Below, piece after piece: positions 55,068 through 64,000 of a stretch of DNA of 64,000 nucleotides. The translations under genes and the position numbers were made by a program. The stretch covers positions 4,101,962 to 4,165,961 of the forward strand of contig NC_067208.1 in NCBI RefSeq assembly GCF_026262505.1, written 5' to 3'. Position 1 is the first letter of the stretch; each line of letters starts with the position of its first letter. The notes below the pieces were generated by a model. The model was not told the origin of the DNA. It searched no databases and saw only the letters and a list, made by a program, of their open reading frames with translations. This DNA comes from Trichomonas vaginalis G3 (taxonomy: Eukaryota; Parabasalia; Trichomonadida; Trichomonadidae).

Positions 55068-55646
55068 TTATACTACAATTTGTTTCTCGGCTGTTGATCT
55101 TTCAGCGTCTTTGTCTTTCTTAATTTTAAGATAGATTAGCACAATTATCACACCAATAACCAAGAGTCCAATTATTGCTACAATAACACCCACAACAACA
55201 CCCTTCTTCAATTTTTTATTTTCCAAGCCCATTTCATGCATATCAACTGGATCCATACCAAGCTTGTTCAATCTTGAACCCTTCTTAATAGAGTAATCAC
55301 CATTCTTAAAATCAGCAAAGTCTTCTTCTGTAGCATTAATATAGTTATTAATGTACACTTCACTAAAAGTGTAATTTCCATCCACATATTCGTAATGCTT
55401 CTCTAAAGGATTTTTATCTGGATAAGCATAACAATTATCAAAAATATAAAAAGAAGGTGGAATGTGAGGATACGCGACCGTGTTATTCTTATAGTATTTA
55501 TCAATAACAGATAAGTTTGGATAAGCTGTTATATAAGGCGGAAGATTTCCTTTGACTTTTGAAGAATAGTCAATATTATAGAACCTGTATCTCATGTAAT
55601 CTTGGAATAATTCAGGTTTAAGATAAGCTCGTGAATCGATTATCAT
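55068..55646 (-). CDS. single-pass surface membrane protein
   Basis: 192 residues are open from 55646 (MIIDSRAYLKPELFQDYMRY). The ectodomain is rich in Tyr, Asn and Pro with N-glycosylation sites (NNTV, NYTF, NATE). A strong membrane helix follows (VVVGVIVAIIGLLVIGVIIV, about residues 150-172), then a basic cytoplasmic tail. No signal peptide is in this frame. An upstream ATG at 55698 encodes a hydrophobic leader that would join this frame if the T6 run just after it were one base shorter. So the gene is either newly frameshifted or has a sequencing error. Likely cell-surface; family not named. Confidence 0.6.
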   Translation of the reverse strand: MIIDSRAYLKPELFQDYMRYRFYNIDYSSKVKGNLPPYITAYPNLSVIDKYYKNNTVAYPHIPPSFYIFDNCYAYPDKNPLEKHYEYVDGNYTFSEVYINNYINATEEDFADFKNGDYSIKKGSRLNKLGMDPVDMHEMGLENKKLKKGVVVGVIVAIIGLLVIGVIIVLIYLKIKKDKDAERSTAEKQIVV

Positions 55647-55725
55647 TGGATTATAAGCATTAATAAATATATTTGAAACAATTGCAAAAAATCTTCATAT
55701 TAGAAAAAAAAAATAATATAAAAAC

Positions 55726-55798
55726 GCTATCCTGGGGACTCGAACCCCAAACCCTTGGATTAAAAGTCCAAAGCTCTATCCTGTTGAGCTAGGAAAGC
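55726..55798 (-). tRNA. tRNA-Lys (anticodon UUU)
   Basis: On the minus strand, a 73-base cloverleaf runs GCTTTCC...GGATAGC. The anticodon stem TTGGA/TCCAA holds the loop CTTTTAA, giving the anticodon TTT. The T arm is TGGGG-TTCGAGT-CCCCA and the D arm carries the usual AGCTCAACAGGATAGAGC form. The acceptor stem has one T-T mismatch at its fourth pair. There is no intron and no encoded CCA. T residues follow on the minus strand only weakly. Confidence 0.92.
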
Positions 55799-55999
55799 TT
55801 CAATTAATTGCAAAAAATTTAATAATATAATGATTCTGCTATCCTTTTACACCCTTTCTTTCACTACTAACGTACAGCTTTTGACGAAAAACTTGGTTTG
55901 AGCAATTTGATGAACAGAGAATATGTATGACTTTCACTAAGGTTTGTATCATTGGTTTACAAAACTTAATAGCCGATTCATTTATTTTATTAAGTAATT

Positions 56000-56236
56000 A
56001 TGAGTGTTAGGTACACTTATGATCAACTTATCGACAGTTATTTCAGATCAATTAATAATCGTATGAGTAAGTTTTCAGCTGAAAAATGCATCGAATTTGT
56101 GAAAAAGAATAAACCAAATTACAACGAAGAGCAATTTATGAAAAAACTCGCAATAAAGCTCCTAGAATTAGATGATTTGATACAGGTTTATGATTCCACA
56201 GATCTGGATGATGAAGAAGAGGAAAAATCAAAATAG
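56000..56236 (+). CDS. small acidic host protein, 78 residues
   Basis: Begins MSVRYTYDQLIDSYFRSINN, helical throughout, ending in DSTDLDDEEEEKSK. A trichomonad initiator-like TCATTTA lies about 20 bp upstream, supporting expression. No domain recognised. Confidence 0.6.
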   Translation: MSVRYTYDQLIDSYFRSINNRMSKFSAEKCIEFVKKNKPNYNEEQFMKKLAIKLLELDDLIQVYDSTDLDDEEEEKSK

Positions 56237-56539
56237 ATTGAGATAAATTTAGCACAGTCGTCCGGCAATCATCATTTCATTCCTATTACAGATAAATTTG
56301 ATGCGTTTTTATTCATAATATAACACTAATTGAACCTATCGAAATTAATAGCCATATTTGGATTAGTTTAGCATAGAAAATTGTTACAAAACTTTTATAT
56401 AGAGATATGTAAATAGATTTATCTAAAATTTAGTTTTTTATTTTTTATTTTTTGAATTCTCAATAGATTTTGTATATTTGAATATAGTTTTGCTCCATCA
56501 CTCCATTTTGTATAGTTTTTTTCTATAAATCTCTTCATA

Positions 56540-57175
56540 ATGATGAATGCTGCTTTTTTATTTGTTTTTATGATTTTGTTTCTATCAACAATTATTGGAT
56601 TCTTTCACATAGGATACAACAGAAAGTGGGCAGAACCAAGTGGGTTTAACTATTTAGATAGTAGTATGCAAGATTTTACAATTAATTCTATTTCATTAAC
56701 ATTTTTCTTAATTTTCCCTACAGCTTACTTAACATTATCAAATAACATTATCATTTCATTAATTCTAATGAATATTTCGGCTGGGTTGATGTGTTTCGAA
56801 CTATATTATACTTTCTCAATGCTCCTTAATTCAAATGGTATCATAAATTCACTTTTACTTGGATGGGAAGCCCATTTAAATAGCGATAGATTACATCAAA
56901 TTGAAAAAGACTTTGCATGTTGCGGATTTCATTTTCGATATCAGTTCTTTGGCGATAAATGCAATATTTCAGAATGGCCATGCTTACTTCCAATGGCTAA
57001 TAAACTCATGCCATCAGTTGTTAAATCCGGATACTATTTTCTTGCCCAGGCAATATTTCATCTTTGCGCTACAATCTGCTACTTCTTGCTCGCAAGAAAA
57101 GAAACAATAATTACTGAAGAAGCAGAAAGCTTTTTGAAACCAAATACCAACCAAAATATCGATAGATTCAATTAA
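56540..57175 (+). CDS. tetraspanin
   Basis: A 211-residue protein with four hydrophobic segments (about 3-23, 48-67, 70-92 and 165-185). The large loop between the third and fourth contains the signature CCG at 127-129 plus further Cys (KCNISEWPC). Length and topology match trichomonad tetraspanins, plasma-membrane and vesicle proteins that organise other membrane proteins and are linked to host contact in T. vaginalis. TCATA directly precedes the start. The loop has only four Cys, so it is a simple type. Confidence 0.85.
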   Translation: MMNAAFLFVFMILFLSTIIGFFHIGYNRKWAEPSGFNYLDSSMQDFTINSISLTFFLIFPTAYLTLSNNIIISLILMNISAGLMCFELYYTFSMLLNSNGIINSLLLGWEAHLNSDRLHQIEKDFACCGFHFRYQFFGDKCNISEWPCLLPMANKLMPSVVKSGYYFLAQAIFHLCATICYFLLARKETIITEEAESFLKPNTNQNIDRFN

Positions 57176-58245
57176 TTTGAAATTATTTGATAATATCTTC
57201 GTTTATGCTTGCGTTATTGTAGTTATACTCAAAAATCAAATTTACATACATTGCTTGCCTGCTTTTTTTAACGAGCATTATTGCTGTCCAACTACAAAGC
57301 CATAATTTTGCCTAGTTCCTTTTATGACCCAGCCAATACGCCCCGCAATGAAATTTTTACCGATTCAGATATATTGTCAGAATTCATGTTGCCAACGAAT
57401 CCAAAATTTCGGAATAATTGTTGTATTTTTAAAATTAAGCTTGATAAAATTCTATTATTTTATATAAGCTCATGAATAAAAAGAAATTATTTTAATTTTT
57501 TTTATTTACAGAAGAATACAGGTTATTAACGTGTTTATTATATCGATTTATTATTATGTTACATTCTTCTCATTTTAAAATCTTAATTTATTATCAAGGA
57601 AGTTTTATTTTCAGGAGATATTTGATAAAACACAAAGAAAATTTTGGTTTGATTAATTTGACATTTATTGGATTAGGTTCAGATATTATTTCGGTATGAA
57701 AATCATCAGTTCCATTGCGCGACGTTCCACACATCCCAAAAATCTTTCGAATAAGAAGCGAATTTGAACTCTTTGAGAAATCGGTATTCCAAAAAATTAC
57801 CAAGAGAAGCAGCATCGATATATGCATCAATACCATATTCATTTGGAAAAAAATACATCGAGTAAAATCAACTATTGTTTTGAATTTTTTTTGAGAGGCT
57901 AAATTTTCTTTTAGAGTTCTTTGTAAACTCAAATTTTTATAATTAAAAATCTTATTTGAGTTTCGATACACATCAAAAATGCACATTTTTTTATCTTTTG
58001 AATAGTTTTATCGAGAGATTTTAGCATATGTAGATTTCGATGCATTAATCAATTTTCAAAAAAAATTTCTTGAAAAGTTCGAGATTACGTTTGTCACTTT
58101 AATGTTTACGGTTAGAATTCAAATATTTCTCAAAGAAGAAAATTTTTTCTGAATATGCTTATCTCCATATTTGATATTATAATATATAAAGCATTTTCCA
58201 ATCATTAATAAAATTTGAGATAACTCTTAAAAAATAAATTCAAAG
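57176..58245. other. intergenic host DNA with a decayed remnant (57594-57986, minus)
   Basis: The remnant reads in alternating minus-strand frames (for example PNEYGIDAYIDAASLGNFLE and FKFASYSKDFWDVWNV), so it was once coding. I cannot name the family. The rest is AT-rich without a gene. TCATTAATAAAA about 40 bp before 58246 may be the initiator of the kinase. Confidence 0.4.
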
Positions 58246-59331
58246 ATGAAAGTTGGCGAGCGGATTGGCGGAGGTAGTTATGGTAATATATTTTATGCAT
58301 ACAATACCGCTAATAAGAAGGAGCTTGCATTGAAGATAGAATCTGAAAAAACTAAAAGATCACAAATTTTTAATGAATATAGAGCATTAAAATGTTTAGC
58401 CGGCTATGTTGGAATACCAAAGGTCTATTTTGAAACATGCTATGGTAATCAGAATGCTTTTACAATGGAACTCTTAGGTGATTCACTTGAAAAATTGTTT
58501 GAGCGATGTGGCAGGAAATTCTCTCTTAAGACAGTATTAATGCTTGCAGACCAGATGATCAAATGCGTACAATATATCCATACAAAATCATTTATTCATA
58601 GAGACATCAAACCAGAAAATTTCACCATAGGTACTGGACCAAATTCGAATGTCATCTACATAATTGATTTTGGCCTTGCAAAACGTTACATTAATGGACA
58701 AACGCTTACTCACATCCCATACCGTGAAGGACGAAGTTTCACAGGAACTACACGTTATGGCTCAATAAACGATCATCTTGATATTGAACAATCGCGCCGC
58801 GATGATATGGAATCTCTTGCATACACCCTTATTTATTTCTTGAAAGGTTTTTTACCATGGCATGGCTGCAAACGAGAGACATTTCAAATCAAGCTCTCTA
58901 CATCAGTAGAAGAATTATGTGAAGGATTACCTGTTGAATTCTCAATATTCCTACAAGATATGAGAAAATTAGATTTTGAAGAAGAACCAAATTATTCGAA
59001 ATATCTACAGTTATTTAGATCCCTATTCCTTAATTCTGGCTTTGTTTATGATGACGTGTACGATTGGACTCTTCTTCCTGAAGAACCACCGCGTCCTCAT
59101 TTCAAACAAGATGTATTTAACTCCAAGATATCGAATGATGATTCCTCTGACTCAATCATCAAGACCAAACAACCACATAGAGAAAAATCTGCTGGTACAT
59201 CGAGATTATCTTTAATATCATTGCCAACACAGAACGTTCTTGCTCAGTCAGGAATATTCCTTACTAAGAAGCCTCCAAAGAGGCTTTCTCTTGAGACAAA
59301 CCAGACTCTACCTTCATTATTTAATAAGTAA
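58246..59331 (+). CDS. casein kinase 1 family protein kinase
   Basis: A 361-residue kinase. The glycine loop is IGGGSYG (7-13), the catalytic Lys lies in ALKIESE (K30), the HRD loop is HRDIKPEN (D120) and DFG is at 141-143. The CK1-specific TGTTRYGSINDH with QSRRDDMESL replaces the APE motif. The catalytic domain is complete to about residue 265. The tail is Ser/Pro/Lys-rich, probably regulatory. It phosphorylates Ser/Thr of proteins; substrates unknown. CK1 genes are greatly expanded in trichomonads. Confidence 0.92.
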   Translation: MKVGERIGGGSYGNIFYAYNTANKKELALKIESEKTKRSQIFNEYRALKCLAGYVGIPKVYFETCYGNQNAFTMELLGDSLEKLFERCGRKFSLKTVLMLADQMIKCVQYIHTKSFIHRDIKPENFTIGTGPNSNVIYIIDFGLAKRYINGQTLTHIPYREGRSFTGTTRYGSINDHLDIEQSRRDDMESLAYTLIYFLKGFLPWHGCKRETFQIKLSTSVEELCEGLPVEFSIFLQDMRKLDFEEEPNYSKYLQLFRSLFLNSGFVYDDVYDWTLLPEEPPRPHFKQDVFNSKISNDDSSDSIIKTKQPHREKSAGTSRLSLISLPTQNVLAQSGIFLTKKPPKRLSLETNQTLPSLFNK

Positions 59332-59706
59332 TCAGTAGATGATTACTTTTAATGTTAGACTTTATATTTAATATAATGTTTTATTTTTTTATCATGTAAA
59401 TATTGCATTGTTTGCATCCGAAGCTTCTTTTCTATGCTTTCAAGATCTAATCAATGTGATCTTTTCGAAAAGTTGAGCACATTACATAGATTTTCGATTA
59501 TGATTTTAAATATGTATAATTTGCTTATTATAAAAATATTATTAATTAGAAGAAAAATTCAAATTTTTATTTCGATAATTTTAATTTTATAAGATAGGAT
59601 GATTATCATATGAAAAAGTTGCATTATTACTAAAATATATAGTAATAATCATATTAAAAATAGATTTTATTTACATCGAAATGAAAATTATCATAAAAAA
59701 TTTTAT
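59332..59706. other. intergenic host DNA
   Basis: AT-rich spacer with no gene. ATCATAAAAA about 15 bp before 59707 is a likely initiator for the ankyrin gene. Confidence 0.5.
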
Positions 59707-62700
59707 ATGAAGGCTTCGCTTGAAGAACGACTTAATTTTGAGTCGCTCGGAGCGAAGGAAATCCATTATTTATGTGCAACCGATAATCATTCGCGTTTGA
59801 ATGAGTATCTCTCATCTTTTCCAGATGATGTCAAAGAAGATATTCTAATGGAGCGCGATTATTACGGAAACACAGGTTTACACTATGCAGCAATGACTTC
59901 TTCGTATTTGGTTACAGACTATATGCTTACATTCTTTTACAATGACAAATTGCAAAATCTCGACGGTGTCACTCCACTTCATATTGCTGCCAAAATAGGC
60001 GATATGGATATGCTCCAAGGACTTAACAAAAATCAGACAATTGCAAAGGTAAAATCCAACATGGGATGGCTTCCTATCCATTATGCAGTCTTCAACAACC
60101 AAATTAAGGCAGTAGAGTTCTTCATTAAGGAATACCCATCATGTATTAATGCTTGCATTACTAAAATGGATCCTTCATTCTCAACTTTTCATCTATCAAA
60201 ATGGAGTTTTACTTCTCCTCTCGATATGGCAAAGCTTCGAGGCTTTTCAGCTCTCGAAAAATTACTTGAAGATCATAATGCTCTATCTTCTCTCCACGCT
60301 TGCTGTGCTACACATAACTTATTAGGCGTATCTTATTATTTATCAACAGAGAAGTCAAAGAAAGCTCTCTTAAACTCTACAGCTGCTCCTTTCGAATGCA
60401 CACCATTACACATTGCTGCATCACTTGGCGATGCCCAAATTTGCCATTGTTTGGTAAATTCTGGAGCAAAATGTGATATGTTAGATTCGCATGGTTTCTT
60501 CCCATTGGAAGCAGCTGTCGTCTCCCAAAGCCGTATGACAGTCAGAGTTATCCTTTCTGCAAGCAACAGAAACGCAATTATTGGCGCAGCTTTTCTCGCA
60601 GCATCTCTTAAAAATGAGGACATATTAATTGACCTCATCAGTGATTTCTTACTAAACGAGATCGATTACAAGAGAGATTCGCTCTTAATTTGCGCAATCA
60701 AAAATAAATTTTCGAAAGCAGCTAGAAAATTAATAGAAATAGGCGCAGATATCAGCTACAAGAATTCTTCAGGTGCTACAGCTCTCCATATTGCTGCAGC
60801 TCTCAACCTTGTTGAAATCGTCATTTTGATCGGACAAAAAGGCGGCGTGAACGATCTTGATAATTACGGTAGAACACCACTCATGTACGCAACTCTCAAT
60901 TTATCACGCGACTCATTCTTTGCTTTAGTTCAGTTAAATGCCGATATTAACACTGTCGACAAGTTTGGCATGCCAGTATTTCCTCTATCAATTGCCCAAG
61001 GCTTGCGCATCATTAGTGCTTCTCCTGAGATGTATCACGGCAGATATACGATTCGACTCCGAGATTTCCTTGAATCTTTCCGCTCAGAAGAGTACGTCTG
61101 CAAAGTCACGCCATACGGCATCCCGGAAAACATAAAAGAACACAAAACAAAATTTTCCATTATAAACGATACAGTTTACGAATCGCTTAAAGGACCTTCC
61201 AAGATTATCCCCATCCTCGAGGAAATCACGATACTTCACGCGATCACCGTTTTTACTACGAATGTACAGCATTTACAGCACGCATTGTCTCCTGCCAGAC
61301 ATTTAACCGATACTCCAGACAAAAGAGGTCGTAATCCCATTCACATGGCCGCTCTTGTCAGCAACGAAGCTTGTCTTGAATTCTTATTACGATCTAATGC
61401 AAATGTCCGTGCAGTCGACAACGACGGAAACAATGTTTTACATCTTATGCAGAACGACAAAATGGCTCCACTTGTTAATTACATCTACGAGAACTTCAGT
61501 CTCCCTACTATCATTCAAAACAAGAATGGCGATCTTCCAATCCACATTGCCTGCCGCAACAAAGCCATGGAACTACTTAAAGCATTGTGCAACAATTCCA
61601 AGATGTCAGAGTACTTAAGTTTGAGGAACAACGATGGAGAAACAGCCGTTGACTGCGCAGTTAAATCCGGCGCCATCAACTGCATGAACTTTTTGTACGT
61701 CTGCGGTGTCCAGAATCCTCTCATCCAAGCAGTTATTGAGAGAGACAAAAATGCTGTCAACAAACTTCTTGAAGACGGAGTTTCCATTGATTCAGCTGAT
61801 ATCAACCAGATGTCACCACTTCATCACGCAGCTGCAATGGGAGATCTCGAAATGATCAAGCTCCTTCTCGAGAAGAACGCGAGTGTGTCAATGCAATCAA
61901 AGAAAGGTTGGACACTTCTTCATTACGCAGCATCTAAAAATAACACTGAAGCGATCATATTAATTGCAAGTCGCATGAAATTGAATGCATGGACATGGGA
62001 TTACCAGAAACAAGCATTCATCGAGTGCCAAGACATGAACTGCAAGAAGATCTGCTTCTCCATCTGGAAGAGATGGCAATTGCTTGGTGAATTGGCTGAG
62101 CATTTGTCACATTTCGGAGATGATTTCACTTTGATGAAACAAACAATTGGTTTCTACCAGGATAAGTGCGAAGTTTACCCAGCTTATATCACTTTTGCAA
62201 CGAATTTCGAACAAATTATAAAGAGATTCGTTCATTTCGTGAAAGAAGGAACATCTTCGAGTCCTTCTTTGCACCATGCACTCAGCATGATGACGAATGT
62301 AAACATAGTTAAATACATCGAGAGTTGCAATTCCAATTTCAAGTTCTTCGTTCAAATGAATGACCCCAAAAACAAATCTAATTTTGATGTTGTCAAAACC
62401 GTTTTTATTTTATTTGACATCTTTCCGATGATTACATTGATTTGGAGATACATCGATGTGCTCAGACAGTTCTTGATTCCTCAGCTCGACAACATAAACC
62501 TGATTGAAAAGATCATCAACAAGTTCAAAGCACAGTATAATTTCGCATCAGATTTCCTCACAAACATGCGAAAACCAATTTTGAAGTTGATCAATTTCAA
62601 TCAGGACACGCATGGAAAACCATATTTCTATGCAAAGGCTGAAGCAACAGAACTCTCCAACGCAAGCACTGCATCATTCTGCAACCATTTCAACGAGGCC

Positions 62701-63216
62701 TATTTGAGAATCTTTAATACACAAACTCCAATGCCAAGAGAAATTCCGTTCAAGCAGAATGACAATTTGATGATTCTTGTTCACAACGAGATGATAAAGA
62801 TCTCAACTAACAAGAAATCATTCGAGTTGCCTTATAACTTCGTTCATATAAGGAATCACAGAGATTGCGTCGTTTTGATTGTCACTCCTTTGGGATCAAT
62901 CAAATTGACATTCAAAGATCCTGTTGTTGCAAGCGAATTCATAAGAGCTGTTTCATGGAGAGCTCTCCACGAGAACCCACAGATCACAGGAATCAGCCAA
63001 ATGGAGACTGAGAAAGACAAATTGTTCGAAGTCTTAGTTGCTTATCAGTTGGCAAGCCAGAGATTCTTGAACATCAGAATGATGAACGTGAGGGCTCACT
63101 CAATCGACGCGTGCTCTGATATTGTTAGGGAATACATGTTCGATACATTCTCTTCTCATATATTGTCAATGACTGTTTCCGCAGGAGATATTCCTGATAA
63201 TTATATTGTAATTTAA
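59707..63216 (+). CDS. large ankyrin-repeat protein with possible DH-PH end
   Basis: An 1169-residue protein. Ankyrin units run through roughly residues 50-760 (GNTGLHYAAMTSS, GVTPLHIAAKIGD, GATALHIAAALNL, QMSPLHHAAAMGDLEMIKLL, GWTLLHYAASKNNTEA). From ~785 a helical domain has KRWQLLGELAEHLSHFGDDF, YITFATNFEQIIKRFVHF and CNSNFKFFVQMN, which could be a RhoGEF-like DH domain. A PH-like beta segment follows at ~1015-1085 (DNLMILVHNEMIKIST to EFIRAVSWRAL). That suggests a signalling role near membranes. The ankyrin call is firm; DH and PH are pattern-based. Confidence 0.8.
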   Translation: MKASLEERLNFESLGAKEIHYLCATDNHSRLNEYLSSFPDDVKEDILMERDYYGNTGLHYAAMTSSYLVTDYMLTFFYNDKLQNLDGVTPLHIAAKIGDMDMLQGLNKNQTIAKVKSNMGWLPIHYAVFNNQIKAVEFFIKEYPSCINACITKMDPSFSTFHLSKWSFTSPLDMAKLRGFSALEKLLEDHNALSSLHACCATHNLLGVSYYLSTEKSKKALLNSTAAPFECTPLHIAASLGDAQICHCLVNSGAKCDMLDSHGFFPLEAAVVSQSRMTVRVILSASNRNAIIGAAFLAASLKNEDILIDLISDFLLNEIDYKRDSLLICAIKNKFSKAARKLIEIGADISYKNSSGATALHIAAALNLVEIVILIGQKGGVNDLDNYGRTPLMYATLNLSRDSFFALVQLNADINTVDKFGMPVFPLSIAQGLRIISASPEMYHGRYTIRLRDFLESFRSEEYVCKVTPYGIPENIKEHKTKFSIINDTVYESLKGPSKIIPILEEITILHAITVFTTNVQHLQHALSPARHLTDTPDKRGRNPIHMAALVSNEACLEFLLRSNANVRAVDNDGNNVLHLMQNDKMAPLVNYIYENFSLPTIIQNKNGDLPIHIACRNKAMELLKALCNNSKMSEYLSLRNNDGETAVDCAVKSGAINCMNFLYVCGVQNPLIQAVIERDKNAVNKLLEDGVSIDSADINQMSPLHHAAAMGDLEMIKLLLEKNASVSMQSKKGWTLLHYAASKNNTEAIILIASRMKLNAWTWDYQKQAFIECQDMNCKKICFSIWKRWQLLGELAEHLSHFGDDFTLMKQTIGFYQDKCEVYPAYITFATNFEQIIKRFVHFVKEGTSSSPSLHHALSMMTNVNIVKYIESCNSNFKFFVQMNDPKNKSNFDVVKTVFILFDIFPMITLIWRYIDVLRQFLIPQLDNINLIEKIINKFKAQYNFASDFLTNMRKPILKLINFNQDTHGKPYFYAKAEATELSNASTASFCNHFNEAYLRIFNTQTPMPREIPFKQNDNLMILVHNEMIKISTNKKSFELPYNFVHIRNHRDCVVLIVTPLGSIKLTFKDPVVASEFIRAVSWRALHENPQITGISQMETEKDKLFEVLVAYQLASQRFLNIRMMNVRAHSIDACSDIVREYMFDTFSSHILSMTVSAGDIPDNYIVI

Positions 63217-63664
63217 AAATAAATAATTTTTATTTTCATCCGATTTCTAAAAAATTAAAGGTGCGCTAAGGACACACAATTTTTCTATGAATTCCCTAAA
63301 AAAAAGTAGTTAAAAGTCCATTGCAAAGCTTGTGGGAATTCAATTTATGAGCAATTAAAAATTATAGTTATCGTCTATATTAATATAAGTTGCTCGTCTG
63401 GGTATTTTAGCATCAAAACTTGAAAACGAGGAATTCCATCAATAGTAACATAGATATATATTCTGTTGGTATTTTAAATATGTTCCTATTAGTATGGAAT
63501 CTTGACTCAAGGGTTATTTTTTTTAAATTTGGCAGAATTAAACTAATATTGTTTTTTATGTGAATTATGCCTTAAAAGATTGAAGATGCAATTCGAGTTT
63601 TTAAAAATAAAAATGTAGGTTAACTCAATCATATGGATTAGACAGAAATTATTCAAAATGGAAT
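63217..63664. other. intergenic host DNA
   Basis: AT-rich; no gene seen. Confidence 0.5.
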
Positions 63665-64000
63665 TCAAACAACTTTTTCATTGATATTTGCACCATGTGA
63701 AATAAGAAGTTCGGCGAATTTTATATAATTCTTTTTTGATGCACAATGAAGAGCGGTTTCTCCATTATTATTTTTTTCATTGATATTTGTATTATATGAA
63801 ATAAGAAGCTCAGCTGTATCCTGACTTTGATTTTCTGCTGCACAATGAAGAGCGGTTTCTCCATCATTATTTTTTTCATTGATATTTATACCATGTGAAA
63901 TATGAAATTCGGCTGTTTCCTTACTATTTTATAGACTGCCCAATGAAGAGCTTTTCGTTTAAATTGATTTTTTTGCATTGATATCAGCACCAAGCGATAA
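63665..64000 (-). pseudogene. ankyrin-repeat protein, C-terminal end, cut by the window and frame-slipped
   Basis: On the minus strand the last units read NGETALHCASKKNYIKFAEL and LISHGANINEKVV before a stop at 63665. A preceding unit reads NDGETALHCAAENQSQDTAE. These are typical trichomonad ankyrin repeats with an INEK-NN-GETALH linker. Near 63930 the frame changes once (LHWAVYK joins NSKETAEFHISHG only after a shift), so the gene is either decayed or has a sequence error. The remainder lies beyond 64000. Confidence 0.7.

Noticed and set aside
57594-57986. 130-codon minus-strand gene
   Set aside because: The protein-like signal shifts between frames, indicating a decayed remnant rather than one gene.

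Overview
The window looks like genomic DNA of a trichomonad parasite, most likely Trichomonas vaginalis or a close relative. The host genes have no visible introns, very short 5' leaders and TCA-Y-W initiator-like motifs just before the start codon. They belong to families typical of this group: casein-kinase-1-like kinase, tetraspanin, long ankyrin protein, class II-like eIF4E and small membrane surface proteins. Most of the window is Maverick/Polinton DNA, which is abundant in T. vaginalis. The species call is inference.

Layout. Positions 1-3709 are the right end of a Polinton (family A) entering from the left, followed by a 25-base gap. Positions 3777-9625 are host DNA: a decayed GC-rich stretch with a 128-bp tandem repeat, a small hypothetical gene, a type II membrane protein resembling GT31/Fringe-like glycosyltransferases, and an eIF4E gene. 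Positions 9626-33710 are a second family A Polinton of about 24.1 kb with 306-bp terminal inverted repeats (TIRs). After 82 bp of host DNA, positions 33793-53949 are a different Polinton (family B, 20.2 kb) with ~193-bp TIRs and a perfect 6-bp target duplication (TCTAAA). Positions 53956-64000 are host DNA: a decayed glycine-rich-family pseudogene, a membrane protein, tRNA-Lys(UUU), a small acidic protein, a tetraspanin, a CK1 kinase, an ankyrin protein with a possible DH-PH end, and the broken tail of another ankyrin gene.

Family A carries a double-jelly-roll capsid region, a protein-primed-type DNA polymerase B, a penton-like protein, a phage-like tail-fibre/adhesin region, a Dam-type adenine methyltransferase, an integrase, an FtsK/HerA packaging ATPase, repeat-rich structural proteins and many small unknown genes. 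Several genes are read whole and a few regions are broken about once each. The 3.5 kb shared by the two A copies is nearly identical, so they are young.

Family B has the same core (polymerase B, integrase, ATPase, capsid, penton-like protein, tail fibre). It also carries a block absent from A: a primase/SF3-helicase gene bracketed by two inverted arrays of 117/118-bp repeats, next to a KilA-N gene. Its polymerase and integrase regions are clearly broken, while its capsid and tail-fibre genes read whole. It is older or more decayed than A.

The observations most worth a second look are the phage Gp10-type tail-fibre tips in both Polintons, the helicase with inverted repeat arrays, the adenine methyltransferase sitting in GATC-dense DNA, the 18-19-bp divergent promoters sharing one motif in A, and the ATAAATG start context running through B.
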